Shown one piece after another: positions 27,201 through 35,834 of a stretch of DNA of 55,051 nucleotides (the stretch's first letter is position 1; each line of letters opens with the position of its first letter). Source of the DNA: Paludibacteraceae bacterium (GTDB lineage Bacteria; Bacteroidota; Bacteroidia; Bacteroidales; Paludibacteraceae); the NCBI GenBank assembly GCA_905235505.1, contig CAJOMJ010000025.1, positions 1 to 55,051 on the forward strand, read 5' to 3'. The translations under genes were made by a program, and so were the position numbers. The notes below the pieces were generated by a model. That model made no database searches. It saw only the letters and a program-made list of their open reading frames with translations, and had not been told where the DNA came from.

Positions 27201-27441
27201 CTATACAAGAAATGTGAGTTACTTTCGTTTGAGGAATCTTGTTCTGGGCTACACTGTTCCAAAGAAGTACACAAGTCGTGCTCATATTGAAAAGGCGCGT
27301 ATATATTTTGAGGGCACCAATCTATTCTGCATTGATTCGCTCAGCGACTATGGTGTTGACCCCGAGATAGCATACTGCAATGGTATAGACTATCCACAGA
27401 GTAGGGTGTTCTCAATAGGTTTCAATCTTAACTTCAAATGA
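24244..27441 (+). CDS. SusC/RagA-family TonB-dependent outer-membrane transporter
   Basis: 1065 residues. Signal peptide 1-20 (...SLYVSAQ), an N-terminal CarboxypepD_reg-like domain (VSGSVFDEEGEPLIGVSV...ILIFSYVGYQT), the TonB box region DEVVVVGYGSKRKG, a plug domain (SGALVGKMAGV, NVSVLKDGAAAIYGVKAANG) and a 22-strand barrel ending GFNLNFK. It imports oligosaccharides across the outer membrane with the SusD lid, using TonB energy. susD follows after 9 bp. It is the central gene of the polysaccharide locus. Confidence 0.96.
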   Translation: MKYRFLFILMLFASSLYVSAQTRVVSGSVFDEEGEPLIGVSVLEKGTNNGTITDFDGAFRLNITQADKNPILIFSYVGYQTMELSADYIQKNKIVLETDNKLLDEVVVVGYGSKRKGGIASAVTTVKAEDIARTTSTTTSGALVGKMAGVTYRQNSGEPGAAATLQVRNLGTPLYIIDGIIKDEAAFNNLAVSDIDNVSVLKDGAAAIYGVKAANGVVLVTTKKGTVGKTEVSLNANMGWQQWTKYPKMLSAYDWVYANYMRDVNSGTLAVTTEQAKAELEKWRTGYYNPETGDDYRGFDWYGNYVRRAAPQYNLNANISGGTDRVTYYTSLSHVNQEAVFQDYSFNRTNLQSNIDVNIAKGLYFRTQISGKIDNTRNPGLPGSDDYAARKMSVIGMPPIYRPYANDDPNYVNYIAGYDASHNPASYTIDNAGEYHKRNTSLQTNFTLEWDTPLQGLNAKATFSYYYNASDINNLEKAWKEYTYDASSETYKVAYEKSDTWMERTRSLTNDLTGQALVWYDNTFFGHHVSATIGFEFYKRNYNSIYNAQNPVDNPYIDLMTTSENNSVSETKYTNTTASVVVRAGYDYKQRYIIDFAGRYDGSWKFAKDKRWGFFPSVSAAWRLSEETWWQESKIGDAWSNFKIRASYGQMGDDNLGSLYPDFAYLDGYNYGSGKYLFSTDPLLQGSSAVIGTEYKGTPNTQISWMTTSLVDVGVDLGFLSDRLTAEFDFFQRVRNGIAARPDDLVFPQESGLSPLAENLNSDKHIGFDGFIRWQDKIGDFRYSIGGNITLSRQKNGVRGGEKFYNSWDEYRNSKSNRWSNVENNQVWQWEVIGVFQTQEEIDNYPVIIDGANNTTLLPGDLIFKDVNGDGYINDYDKRPLGYSSIMFSWSDKAGIKQPMLTFGLNFTLEWKGLDFALDFAGAGLNTFVPDWYMKWACSREFAGYEATTLNAWHHEDIFDPTTPWVKGSFPAISAAHPSTRGENNFYTRNVSYFRLRNLVLGYTVPKKYTSRAHIEKARIYFEGTNLFCIDSLSDYGVDPEIAYCNGIDYPQSRVFSIGFNLNFK

Positions 27442-27450
27442 TTTACTGCT

Positions 27451-29373
27451 ATGAAGACGAAAATAATCTTTCTATTTGTATTCCTTGTAATACTCTCTTC
27501 GTGTGACAAGTGGTTATCGCCCACAGATTCTACTGCATTGAGCGAAGAGCAGGCATACTCGTCTGTCGCTACAATCAATAGTGTGGCTGCCAATCTATAT
27601 AGTCGTCTCAGATATGAACAGAGTTTTACCCATGACAATGAGACTTATGATCTTTGTTCGTGGGACGAAGCCATCAACAATAGTGCATATTGGGCAAACA
27701 TAGGCAATAAACATGCAAGTTACAGGCAATATTATGACTACACCCTGATACATGACATTAATAAGCATATCGCAAGTCTCGAATCTAAGACAAGTGACAA
27801 TGTGTCGGAAGACCACAAAAGCTATTTTCTTGCCGAGGCAAGATATATGCGTGCATATACCTACTTTGTGTTAGTAAGCAGAATGGGTGGTGTGCCGTTG
27901 CTGACAGAGGTGCAGGAATATACCAACGAACCCCTCACACTTGCCCAACCACGTAACACAGAAGCAGAAATATATGATTTCATTCTCAATGAAGTGGACG
28001 AGATAGCAGAAGATTTGTCACTTGCAGCAACAGGTACGGTCACTCGTGCTACCAAAGCTGCTGCTTTAGCATTGAAGTGTCGTGCTGCCCTGTATGCAGG
28101 TACTTTGGCTCAAAACTATGACAAAAGTGTGAGCAAAGGCTTGGTGCTGAAAGGTGGAGAAACAGGAATACCCAAGGAACGTGCTAACAACTATCTTGAG
28201 AAGTGTATAGATGCATATCTCGCATTGGAGGAGATGGGTACATATAGTCTTCACGAGAATTATGGTGAAATATTTCAGGCAGTAAGCAATCCTGAAGTAA
28301 TCTTTGAAATAGCCTATGATGGCACCAACTTCACCAATCACTTCACATATTGGACTGTACCTCATTCCATGCGTCCTGAGACTAAAAGTGGCGCATGCGT
28401 CAATCCTATCGCTAATCTGCTTGATTGCTATGAAATGATAAATACGCACAAGTCTGAACCATTCAATCCATACAATGGAACTATACGCTCCGAAACTTTA
28501 ACGGGTGTTACTTCTTCTTCTGCATCATACAAGGTATTTGATAAACCGGAAGATTTCTTTGCCGGCAGAGACCCGCGAATGGCTCATACAATCATTTACC
28601 CTGGTTCACTCTTCCGTGGTCAGGAACTTGATTTCCGTGCAGGTCTGGCAATACCTAAGGGTAGTGGTTACGATTTTAAAATGGCTCCTACGATTGAGGA
28701 CGTTGATAATGCTACCTCTCTCAATCAGTACGAAGAACAAACGATAACCGGTGCGGAGGGACCTATGATAACCAGCAATTATGTTTCTCATAGCGGTCTC
28801 TTGCTTCGTAAATATGTAGATGTTACTGCCGGCTCAGAGAAAAGTGGTATGAGTAGTGTGCCGTATATTGTGTTTCGATATGGTGAGGTTCTCTTGAACG
28901 CTGCTGAGGCTGCATTCTATCTCAACGAAAATGGCGAGACAATATACAATGCTCAGAATATGCGTAGTCTCTCTCTTGAACTGATTAACAAGATACGACA
29001 GAGAGCTGGTGGAGAAGAATTCATTTTGACAGATGCTGAACTTAATTTAGATAGAATACGCAATGAGCGTCGCGTAGAACTCGCTTTTGAAGACCACAGG
29101 TATAACGATATGAAACGTTGGCGTATCGCAGATGAAGTTTGGGAGTACAATACTGCCAACGAATCAGCATTGACATACGGTCTATGGCCTTATAAAATCT
29201 ATGCCCCGGGTGAAGAAAACGATGGCAAGTGGATTTATCGCCGTGTACTGCTTGAGCACAGAGGCAGTAAAGACATTGCCAACGACCCGATAAATTTCGA
29301 CAATACAATGTACTATGCCACTTACCCTAAAGATGATGGTAATCCTTATATAGTGCTTAATCCCAACCATTAA
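27451..29373 (+). CDS. SusD/RagB-family surface glycan-binding lipoprotein
   Basis: 640 residues. Lipoprotein signal peptide with the lipobox region VILSSCDKW. The SusD fold is seen in the TPR-like helices (EARYMRAYTYFVLVSRMGGVP, ARYMRA motif), the RQRAGG segment and the C-terminal IRNERRVELAFEDHRYNDMKRW block, all family signatures. It forms the lid over the SusC channel and binds the imported glycan outside the cell. It is 9 bp after susC and 11 bp before the DUF3823 gene. Confidence 0.96.
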   Translation: MKTKIIFLFVFLVILSSCDKWLSPTDSTALSEEQAYSSVATINSVAANLYSRLRYEQSFTHDNETYDLCSWDEAINNSAYWANIGNKHASYRQYYDYTLIHDINKHIASLESKTSDNVSEDHKSYFLAEARYMRAYTYFVLVSRMGGVPLLTEVQEYTNEPLTLAQPRNTEAEIYDFILNEVDEIAEDLSLAATGTVTRATKAAALALKCRAALYAGTLAQNYDKSVSKGLVLKGGETGIPKERANNYLEKCIDAYLALEEMGTYSLHENYGEIFQAVSNPEVIFEIAYDGTNFTNHFTYWTVPHSMRPETKSGACVNPIANLLDCYEMINTHKSEPFNPYNGTIRSETLTGVTSSSASYKVFDKPEDFFAGRDPRMAHTIIYPGSLFRGQELDFRAGLAIPKGSGYDFKMAPTIEDVDNATSLNQYEEQTITGAEGPMITSNYVSHSGLLLRKYVDVTAGSEKSGMSSVPYIVFRYGEVLLNAAEAAFYLNENGETIYNAQNMRSLSLELINKIRQRAGGEEFILTDAELNLDRIRNERRVELAFEDHRYNDMKRWRIADEVWEYNTANESALTYGLWPYKIYAPGEENDGKWIYRRVLLEHRGSKDIANDPINFDNTMYYATYPKDDGNPYIVLNPNH

Positions 29374-29384
29374 TACATAGATAT

Positions 29385-30170
29385 ATGAAAACACGTTATT
29401 TTATATTTTGTTCACTTGTGCTACTCTCGCTTCTATTTACAGCATGCGAGTATGACAATTATAGTGCACCCGATTGCTTTCTGACCGGCAAAGTAACATA
29501 CAATGGTAAACCCTATGTGTTTGACGGCAATACCAATGTGCTTAGAGTCTATCAGAAAGGCTTCGGTAAAACCGATAATGGCGTTAGCATAAGAATCAGC
29601 GAAGATGGATCCTTCAGCCAACTGCTCTTTCCCGGTAAGTATTATATGACACTTGCCAATCAGCAATATCCGTTCCAGTTCGCCGACTTTACGTCACTTG
29701 GCGCAGGTCTTGGCTATGACACTCTCGAATTTGATATTGACTCTAACAAAGAGATGGAGTTTGAAGTAATTCCTTACTACCTCATCGATAGCGTAACATA
29801 TCTGCCTTTAGATGAAACATCAACTACACTCAATGTTACTGTCTATTTCAGACGTAATCCTGATTCAAGACTGCCCGAAGAATTACCAAAAGTTCAGCGT
29901 GCATTCGTATTCGCAGGCATTAACGAGCACATCAATAGTGCTACTCTGCTAACAAAAGCATCGCGCCCGCTCAGTGTCACCGACATAGGAGATGTAACAA
30001 TGCGACTCGAACTGAACAAATATCGAAGTTCAACATACTATGTCAATAACTATCGTGATTTTATGTATTTTCGTGTTGGATTGGCACTCGATGCAGAATA
30101 TGTAGCAAGCGGATACTATATCTTCTCCGACTTGTATCGGGTTGAAAATGTACCGTATGTAAATGAGTAA
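29385..30170 (+). CDS. DUF3823 lipoprotein of a SusCD locus
   Basis: 261 residues. Lipoprotein signal (LLSLLFTACEYDNY). The domain begins SAPDCFLTGKVTYNGKPY and has VRISEDGSFSQLLFPGKYYMTL-type beta strands, the DUF3823 pattern found right after susD in many loci, where it replaces SusE/SusF-type surface glycan-binding proteins. Predicted surface-exposed two-domain beta protein. Its gene lies 11 bp after susD and 20 bp before the glycosidase fusion, so all are co-transcribed. Confidence 0.85.
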   Translation: MKTRYFIFCSLVLLSLLFTACEYDNYSAPDCFLTGKVTYNGKPYVFDGNTNVLRVYQKGFGKTDNGVSIRISEDGSFSQLLFPGKYYMTLANQQYPFQFADFTSLGAGLGYDTLEFDIDSNKEMEFEVIPYYLIDSVTYLPLDETSTTLNVTVYFRRNPDSRLPEELPKVQRAFVFAGINEHINSATLLTKASRPLSVTDIGDVTMRLELNKYRSSTYYVNNYRDFMYFRVGLALDAEYVASGYYIFSDLYRVENVPYVNE

Positions 30171-30190
30171 TGTTAAATAATCTAATGTAA

Positions 30191-33016
30191 ATGATAAATA
30201 TGAAAAGAATATCTTTTTTCCTGTTTATAACACTATCGCTAATTGGTTGTGCCAAGAAACAACAGGTGTATCAAAACCCGATATTCCCCAAGTCCGGTGC
30301 TGACCCGTGGGCTGTTTTCTACAATGGCAACTACTACTATATGCACACACAAGGAAACTGCATACGTCTTTGGGTTACACCCGATATCACTGATGTCAAA
30401 AATGCACCATGCAAGACCATTTGGATACCTGCTGACTCTACTAATATGTTTCATCTTTGGGCACCTGAGATTCATCGTATTGACGGTAAGTGGTATGTTT
30501 ACTTTGCTGCTGACGATGGCAATACTGACAATCATCAACTCTATGTACTCGAAAATGAAAATGAGAATCCTTTCGATGGTGAGTTCATAATGAAAGGTCG
30601 CATTTTCACTGACCCCGATAATAACTGGGCTATTGATGGCTCCGTATTTGAATCGGGCGGACAATTGTATATGGTGTGGTCGGGCTGGCAGACACGTCGT
30701 ATCAGCACTGAAACGCAATGTATATATATTGCCCGAATGAAGAACCCGTGGACCCTTGATTCAGAGAGAGTCCTTATATCCAAACCCGAGTTGGAGTGGG
30801 AGAGGCATTGGGAAAATGCAAATGGTTGGACTCCTTCATATACTATCTATGTCAATGAAGGACCACAGCCCCTCCTAAGCCCTGATGGCAAACTGATTCA
30901 TATAGCCTATTCTGCCAGCGGATGTTGGACTCCTTATTATGCTCTCGGTTTGCTGACTGCAAAGGTCGGGGACAATCTGCTTGACCCTGCTTCTTGGAAA
31001 AAGTCTGACAAACCTGTTTTTACTCAGAAACCAGAATCTGGTGTATATGGTACAGGACATAATAGCTTCTTCCGCTCGCCGGACGGAAAGGAATCCTTTA
31101 TCCTATATCATGCCCGCTCTACTGAGACCGACCCTCCCGGGGTGGGGGATACCCGCTCGCCGCGTATGCAACGTTTCACTTGGACACAAGATGGATACCC
31201 TGTGTTTGGAGAACCTATATCTACTGACTCACTCTTAGTAAAACCGAGCGGAACTCCATGTATAAACAAAACATGGCAACCTGCTGAGTGCAGCACTCTT
31301 ACTACACCTTGGACTACCGCTGTTACTCCTGATAATGTATTACCCGAGTACCCAAGACCGCAATTGGTGCGCCACGACTGGCAGAATCTCAATGGTTTGT
31401 GGCATTATGCTATCCGTGAGGCAGGCAAACCCTGTCCTCGCGCATGGGATGGTGAGATACTTGTGCCTTTTTGCCTTGAATCATCGCTCTCCGGTGTAGG
31501 CAAATCTCTCCCTATAAACCATGTGTTGTGGTATCAACGTACATTCTCAGTACCCTCCAATTGGAAAGATAAACAGATCTCTCTCAATTTTGGGGCAGTT
31601 GACTGGAAGGCAGATGTCTATGTTAATGGCAGTCTTGCAGGTTCACATACCGGAGGTTACACTCCTTTCTCGATAGACATTACTCCCTATCTCACTACCA
31701 ACAAAAAGCAGACACTCACCCTCTGTGTTACTGACCCGTCTGAGCGAGGATATCAGCCAAGAGGAAAGCAAGTCTCTCGTCCTAACGGAATTTGGTACAC
31801 CTCTGTCTCAGGTATATGGCAGACAGTATGGATGGAACCGGTAAGTGAGAATCATATAACTAAACTTAAAACCATTCCTTGTCTCGCCGACAGCTCTATT
31901 ACCATCACCGCTTATACTTCGTTAGCTGACTCTCAAAATGATATCGAAGTATCAATATATGATGATGGAGCCTGTGTTGCTTCTGCTAAAGGGAAAACGG
32001 AACAACCAATCACCCTTACACTCTCTAACCCCAAACTTTGGTCTCCGGACTCGCCTTTCCTCTATGATGTGAAGGTAACCCTCAATTCCGGTGAAGACAA
32101 AGTCGGGTCATATACTGCCATGCGTTCTATCTCCCGTCAGAAAGATTCACATGGTAAATGGCGTATGCAACTCAATGGCAATAACCTCTTCCAATATGGT
32201 CCGCTTGACCAAGGATGGTGGCCTGACGGATTATATACTGCACCCTCTGATGAAGCCCTTATATATGATATTCAAACCACCAAGGATCTCGGTTTCAATA
32301 TGATACGCAAGCATGTCAAAGTAGAACCTGAGCGCTGGTATTATCATTGCGACCGTCTTGGTATCCTCGTTTGGCAAGACATGCCGTCTGGTGACCTCGG
32401 TAACAAATGGGCACCGCATACCTATGAGGGTGGCACTGATAGACTACGTTCTACTGAATCAGTTGAAGACTATTATGCCGAGTGGAAAGAGATTATGGAT
32501 TTCTGTTTCTCACATCCATCTGTCGTTGTTTGGGTACCGTTCAATGAAGCATGGGGACAATTCGATACCGAGAAGGTCGCCGAATGGACGAAACAATACG
32601 ACCCATCACGGCTCGTAAATCCTGCAAGTGGTGGCAATTTCGTTCACACCGGAGATATACTTGACTTGCATAACTATCCCGAACCTAAAATGTATCTCTT
32701 CGATAACGACAGAGTCAATGTCCTTGGAGAATATGGGGGCATCGGACTACCGCTTGAAGGACATCTTTGGATGAGCAACCACAACTGGGGATATATCAAA
32801 TTCTCCAATTCCGATGAGGTTACTGCTGAGTATGTACACTTTGCCGAACAATTGGCGCAACTTGTTCCTCAGGGATTTTCAGCTGCTGTCTATACCCAAA
32901 CCTCTGATGTAGAGTCCGAAGTTAATGGTCTCATGACCTACGACAGACGTGTACTCAAAGTTAATCAGGACTTCGTAAGCAAAATAAATCATTATGTCAT
33001 TTCCCAATTAAAATAA
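30191..33016 (+). CDS. GH43-GH2 bifunctional glycoside hydrolase lipoprotein
   Basis: 941 residues; the ATG at 30200 is an equally good start (MKRISFFLF). Lipobox Cys at residue 20 (LSLIGC). Residues 27-345 are a GH43 five-bladed propeller: base Asp38 in GADPW, Asp149 in AIDGS, acid Glu223 in NEGP, plus HLWAPEIH. Residues 375-941 are GH2: sugar-binding and immunoglobulin-like domains, then a TIM barrel with acid/base Glu786 in FNEAWG and nucleophile Glu847 in LGEYGG. GH43 members remove arabinose or xylose; GH2 members remove beta-galactose, beta-glucuronic acid, beta-mannose or arabinopyranose. One chain would attack two linkages of a plant-type heteroglycan such as arabinan or arabinogalactan. 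The substrate is inferred only from family. Confidence 0.88.
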   Translation: MINMKRISFFLFITLSLIGCAKKQQVYQNPIFPKSGADPWAVFYNGNYYYMHTQGNCIRLWVTPDITDVKNAPCKTIWIPADSTNMFHLWAPEIHRIDGKWYVYFAADDGNTDNHQLYVLENENENPFDGEFIMKGRIFTDPDNNWAIDGSVFESGGQLYMVWSGWQTRRISTETQCIYIARMKNPWTLDSERVLISKPELEWERHWENANGWTPSYTIYVNEGPQPLLSPDGKLIHIAYSASGCWTPYYALGLLTAKVGDNLLDPASWKKSDKPVFTQKPESGVYGTGHNSFFRSPDGKESFILYHARSTETDPPGVGDTRSPRMQRFTWTQDGYPVFGEPISTDSLLVKPSGTPCINKTWQPAECSTLTTPWTTAVTPDNVLPEYPRPQLVRHDWQNLNGLWHYAIREAGKPCPRAWDGEILVPFCLESSLSGVGKSLPINHVLWYQRTFSVPSNWKDKQISLNFGAVDWKADVYVNGSLAGSHTGGYTPFSIDITPYLTTNKKQTLTLCVTDPSERGYQPRGKQVSRPNGIWYTSVSGIWQTVWMEPVSENHITKLKTIPCLADSSITITAYTSLADSQNDIEVSIYDDGACVASAKGKTEQPITLTLSNPKLWSPDSPFLYDVKVTLNSGEDKVGSYTAMRSISRQKDSHGKWRMQLNGNNLFQYGPLDQGWWPDGLYTAPSDEALIYDIQTTKDLGFNMIRKHVKVEPERWYYHCDRLGILVWQDMPSGDLGNKWAPHTYEGGTDRLRSTESVEDYYAEWKEIMDFCFSHPSVVVWVPFNEAWGQFDTEKVAEWTKQYDPSRLVNPASGGNFVHTGDILDLHNYPEPKMYLFDNDRVNVLGEYGGIGLPLEGHLWMSNHNWGYIKFSNSDEVTAEYVHFAEQLAQLVPQGFSAAVYTQTSDVESEVNGLMTYDRRVLKVNQDFVSKINHYVISQLK

Positions 33017-33022
33017 GTTCTT

Positions 33023-34153
33023 ATGAAAACTGAAGAATTGATTGCTTGTGCTGTTTTTGTCTTGCTCACGGCTTGCGGTATAAAGCAGAATAACTCTAAT
33101 ATTGACCCGCAGAAGTTCAATAGCAATATAAACGGCAAAACTACCGCACTCTATACCCTCAGGAATAACAATGGTATGGAGGTCTGCATCACTAATTATG
33201 GCGGCAGAATCGTTTCGCTTCTCGTGCCCGACAAAGAAGGTAAGATGCGTGATGTGGTTCTCGGCTTTGATAATCTCTATGACTATCAGACTACATCTAC
33301 TGACTTCGGAGCATGCATAGGCAGATATGCAAACCGTATCAACCACGGACAAATCAATATTGATGGCACTCCCTTTCAGTTGCTTACCAACAACTATGGG
33401 CATACCCTTCATGGGGGTCCCACCGGATGGCAATACCAAGTATATGAGGCTCGCCAAACGGCGGACAATATCCTCTCTCTAACTATTATCTCACCTGATG
33501 GTGACAATGGTTTCCCCGGTAATATCACTGCCGGTTGTATCTATACTCTCTCTGATAGCAATACTCTCCGTATGGACTATTTCGCCACTACCGATGCGCC
33601 TACTGTCATCAATATGACCAACCACTCCTATTTCAATCTGCATGGCGATGGCAACAAGTCCGTGCTTGACCACCTTTTGTGGCTCAATTCATCGCAGATA
33701 ACACCCGTGGACAGCACTTTTATGACGACAGGCGAAATATCTGATATACCCGCAGGTTCTGAGTTTGACTTCTTATCCGCACCTAAAGAGATAGGTCAAG
33801 ATATAAATACCGGTAATGAGCAACTTCGCAATGGGCATGGATACGACCACAACTGGATACTCATTCCAAATCCTAATGGGACACTCAACCTCGCCGCCAC
33901 TCTCTACTGCCCCGAATCAGGCATCAAACTCTCTGTCTCTACCTCCGAACCCGGCATTCAGGTCTATACCGGCAATTTCCTTGATGGCACTCTCAAAGGC
34001 AAGCGTGGAGAAATCTATGGACTTCGTCATGCCGTTTGTTTAGAAACTCAGCACTATCCTGACTCTCCAAACAAACCGGCATGGCCGTCTCCTATTCTTC
34101 GACCTGACGAAACTTATTCTTCAACAACACTGTTCAGCTTTTCTTGTGAATAA
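33023..34153 (+). CDS. galM: Aldose 1-epimerase (mutarotase), lipoprotein
   Basis: 376 residues. Lipoprotein-like signal (AVFVLLTACGIKQN). The GalM beta-sandwich is evident: NYGGRIVSL, GRYANRI, HTLHGGPTGW, catalytic His in TNHSYFNLHG, and the catalytic Glu in ...CLETQHYPDSPN. It interconverts alpha and beta anomers of free sugars. Being exported and the last gene of the locus (6 bp after the glycosidase), it probably acts on galactose, arabinose or xylose released in the periplasm or at the surface. A strong terminator follows. Confidence 0.92.
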   Translation: MKTEELIACAVFVLLTACGIKQNNSNIDPQKFNSNINGKTTALYTLRNNNGMEVCITNYGGRIVSLLVPDKEGKMRDVVLGFDNLYDYQTTSTDFGACIGRYANRINHGQINIDGTPFQLLTNNYGHTLHGGPTGWQYQVYEARQTADNILSLTIISPDGDNGFPGNITAGCIYTLSDSNTLRMDYFATTDAPTVINMTNHSYFNLHGDGNKSVLDHLLWLNSSQITPVDSTFMTTGEISDIPAGSEFDFLSAPKEIGQDINTGNEQLRNGHGYDHNWILIPNPNGTLNLAATLYCPESGIKLSVSTSEPGIQVYTGNFLDGTLKGKRGEIYGLRHAVCLETQHYPDSPNKPAWPSPILRPDETYSSTTLFSFSCE

Positions 34154-34183
34154 TGTTGCAGGTATTAAATAAGGTTGTGTTTG

Positions 34184-34214
34184 GTTATGGCTCGGCATCC
34201 CGCCGAGCCATAAC
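34184..34214 (+). terminator. Terminator at the end of the polysaccharide locus
   Basis: GTTATGGCTCGGC (34184-34196) pairs perfectly with 34202-34214 around a 5-nt loop and is followed by TTTCTCTTTT. Confidence 0.9.
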
Positions 34215-34334
34215 TTTCTCTTTTACCCTCTATATCAATTATTAATCCATAGTAACCACCACTTTCCATCTCCCTTCCATCTCCCCTCTGTGTTCCCATC
34301 TACGCACTTAATTATCAATAACTTTACTATATCG

Positions 34335-34367
34335 TTAGTATGTGATTAGTATGTGATTAGTATGTGA
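34335..34367. repeat. Three tandem 11-bp repeats TTAGTATGTGA
   Basis: Three exact copies in the 597-bp gap after the polysaccharide locus. Apart from this, a terminator and a promoter, the gap 34154-34750 is AT-rich and shows no gene. Confidence 0.9.
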
Positions 34368-34621
34368 TTATGCTATATCTTACTATAAATCTGACTAAAC
34401 CTGAAAAAGGTTGACTCGATAACTGAGATAAAATCTTTAAAATAGTACATTTTTATCGTTTTATGAGTAAACCTATTTCAGAATAAGACACTAAGCATAT
34501 ACGCTATTCTATAACATCTAATAATCCAAGCTCTACCATCACAAATTGCTGAAAGTATATTCACCCGAGCATCGCCGCCCGCTTTTTCAAAGCCTGTCGT
34601 TGCATATTCTACATTATTCTG

Positions 34622-34652
34622 TTGCATGTTTTATAAAATTCTATTATCTTTG
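34622..34652 (+). promoter_or_regulatory. Bacteroidetes-type promoter for the SDR-dap-lys operon
   Basis: TTG at 34622-34624 and TATCTTTG at 34645-34652, 20-nt spacer. The predicted leader to the ATG at 34751 is about 95 nt. Confidence 0.8.
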
Positions 34653-34750
34653 CGGTCGGAAAATAGTAAATGGGGCGGCATAACCAAATACCCGACCCAA
34701 TTGCAATCAATCTATAGCATAATTGCAACTAATAAACAGATAATCAATCT

Positions 34751-35539
34751 ATGTACGCATTAGTAACAGGTGCATCATCGGGGGTGGGTAAGGCCTATAG
34801 TATAGTTCTTGCCCGCGACTACAAGCACGATATTCTGCTTGTCAGCAATCAGGAAAAAGAACTCAGGGAAGTGGCAGCGCAGTTGTCTGCCGACTACGGC
34901 GTCAAAGCCATACCTTACTACTCCAATCTCGCCCGCACAGAGGCGGCAGAAGAACTTTATACATGGTGCAATGAAAACGGTATAGAGGTTGACATCCTCA
35001 TCAACAATGCAGGAATGTTCTTTTGGCAACCGCTCATCGAAGTACCTGCAGCAAAGGTGCTTACCATGCTTAATCTGCACATGACTACGCTTGCCATGCT
35101 CTGCCGTTACTTTGGCGAAGATATGTGTCGGCGCAAAGAAGGATATATACTCAACATGTCCTCAATGACGGGCTATTGGAACTTCCCCGGCATTCAGGTA
35201 TATAATGCAACAAAGGCTTTCGTCCTCAGTTTCTCCAAGTCTATATGGTATGAGATGAAACCTTATGGTGTGAAAGTAACTGCTCTTACCCCGGGCGCAA
35301 TAGATACCCCTCTCTATGGTCTCGATGACAAGACGCGCCGCCGACTTGTATGGTGGAAGATATCTTACCCGCCCGAGAAGTTTGCTGCCATCGCGCTCCG
35401 CAGAATGTTCAAGGGTAAGAAAAAGGCTATGCCCGGTTGGGTGAACCATATAGCCGTCCCCCTGCTTAAACACTTACCCGATTGGGCAGTGTTCAAAGCT
35501 ATGAAGATTGCCCCACAATATAAGAACATACCCTTGTAA
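34751..35539 (+). CDS. Short-chain dehydrogenase/reductase (paralogue of 47995)
   Basis: 262 residues, classical SDR. Cofactor loop TGASSGVG (6-13), NNAG (85-88), catalytic Ser137/138 in NMSSM, Tyr151 and Lys155 (YNATK), then the PGAIDTPL block. The C-terminal tail (about 225-262) is basic and hydrophobic (KGKKKAMPGWVNH, LLKHLPDW), like membrane-associated 3-ketoacyl or hydroxysteroid-type SDRs. By hand count, 92 of the first 160 residues are identical, without gaps, to the SDR at 47995-48774 in the steroid-type cluster. The substrate is unknown. It starts a run of seven same-strand genes leading into lysine synthesis. Confidence 0.88.
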   Translation: MYALVTGASSGVGKAYSIVLARDYKHDILLVSNQEKELREVAAQLSADYGVKAIPYYSNLARTEAAEELYTWCNENGIEVDILINNAGMFFWQPLIEVPAAKVLTMLNLHMTTLAMLCRYFGEDMCRRKEGYILNMSSMTGYWNFPGIQVYNATKAFVLSFSKSIWYEMKPYGVKVTALTPGAIDTPLYGLDDKTRRRLVWWKISYPPEKFAAIALRRMFKGKKKAMPGWVNHIAVPLLKHLPDWAVFKAMKIAPQYKNIPL

Positions 35540-35576
35540 CCTTTAATATCTAACTTGTTACTTAATACGCGACCTT

Positions 35577-35795
35577 ATGCAAACAATTCAATTCCAACTC
35601 CGTGGTGAGGAAGACTTCATACCTCTTATGTCGCTTCTTAAGGCAACCAATATAGTGTATTCAGGTGCTGAAGCGGGAGAGGTCATTCAGCAGGGCATGG
35701 TCACTCGCAACGGCATGGTCGAGACCCGTAAGCGCGCCAAGATACATTCAGGAGAGACGGTTTGTTTCGGCGGATATGAGATAATAGTATTGTAG
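35577..35795 (+). CDS. Small S4-domain RNA-binding protein (YbcJ-like)
   Basis: 72 residues. The whole protein is one S4-like fold: LMSLLKATNIVYSGAEAGEV (helices), IQQGMVTRNGMVETRKRAKI (RNA-binding loop) and SGETVCFGGYEIIVL. YbcJ-type stand-alone S4 proteins bind structured RNA, perhaps during ribosome assembly. It is 37 bp after the SDR and 39 bp before the peptidase. Confidence 0.85.
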   Translation: MQTIQFQLRGEEDFIPLMSLLKATNIVYSGAEAGEVIQQGMVTRNGMVETRKRAKIHSGETVCFGGYEIIVL

Positions 35796-35834
35796 AACCA
35801 AAGGCAATTCAAGAGACTTTTAATATCAATATCT

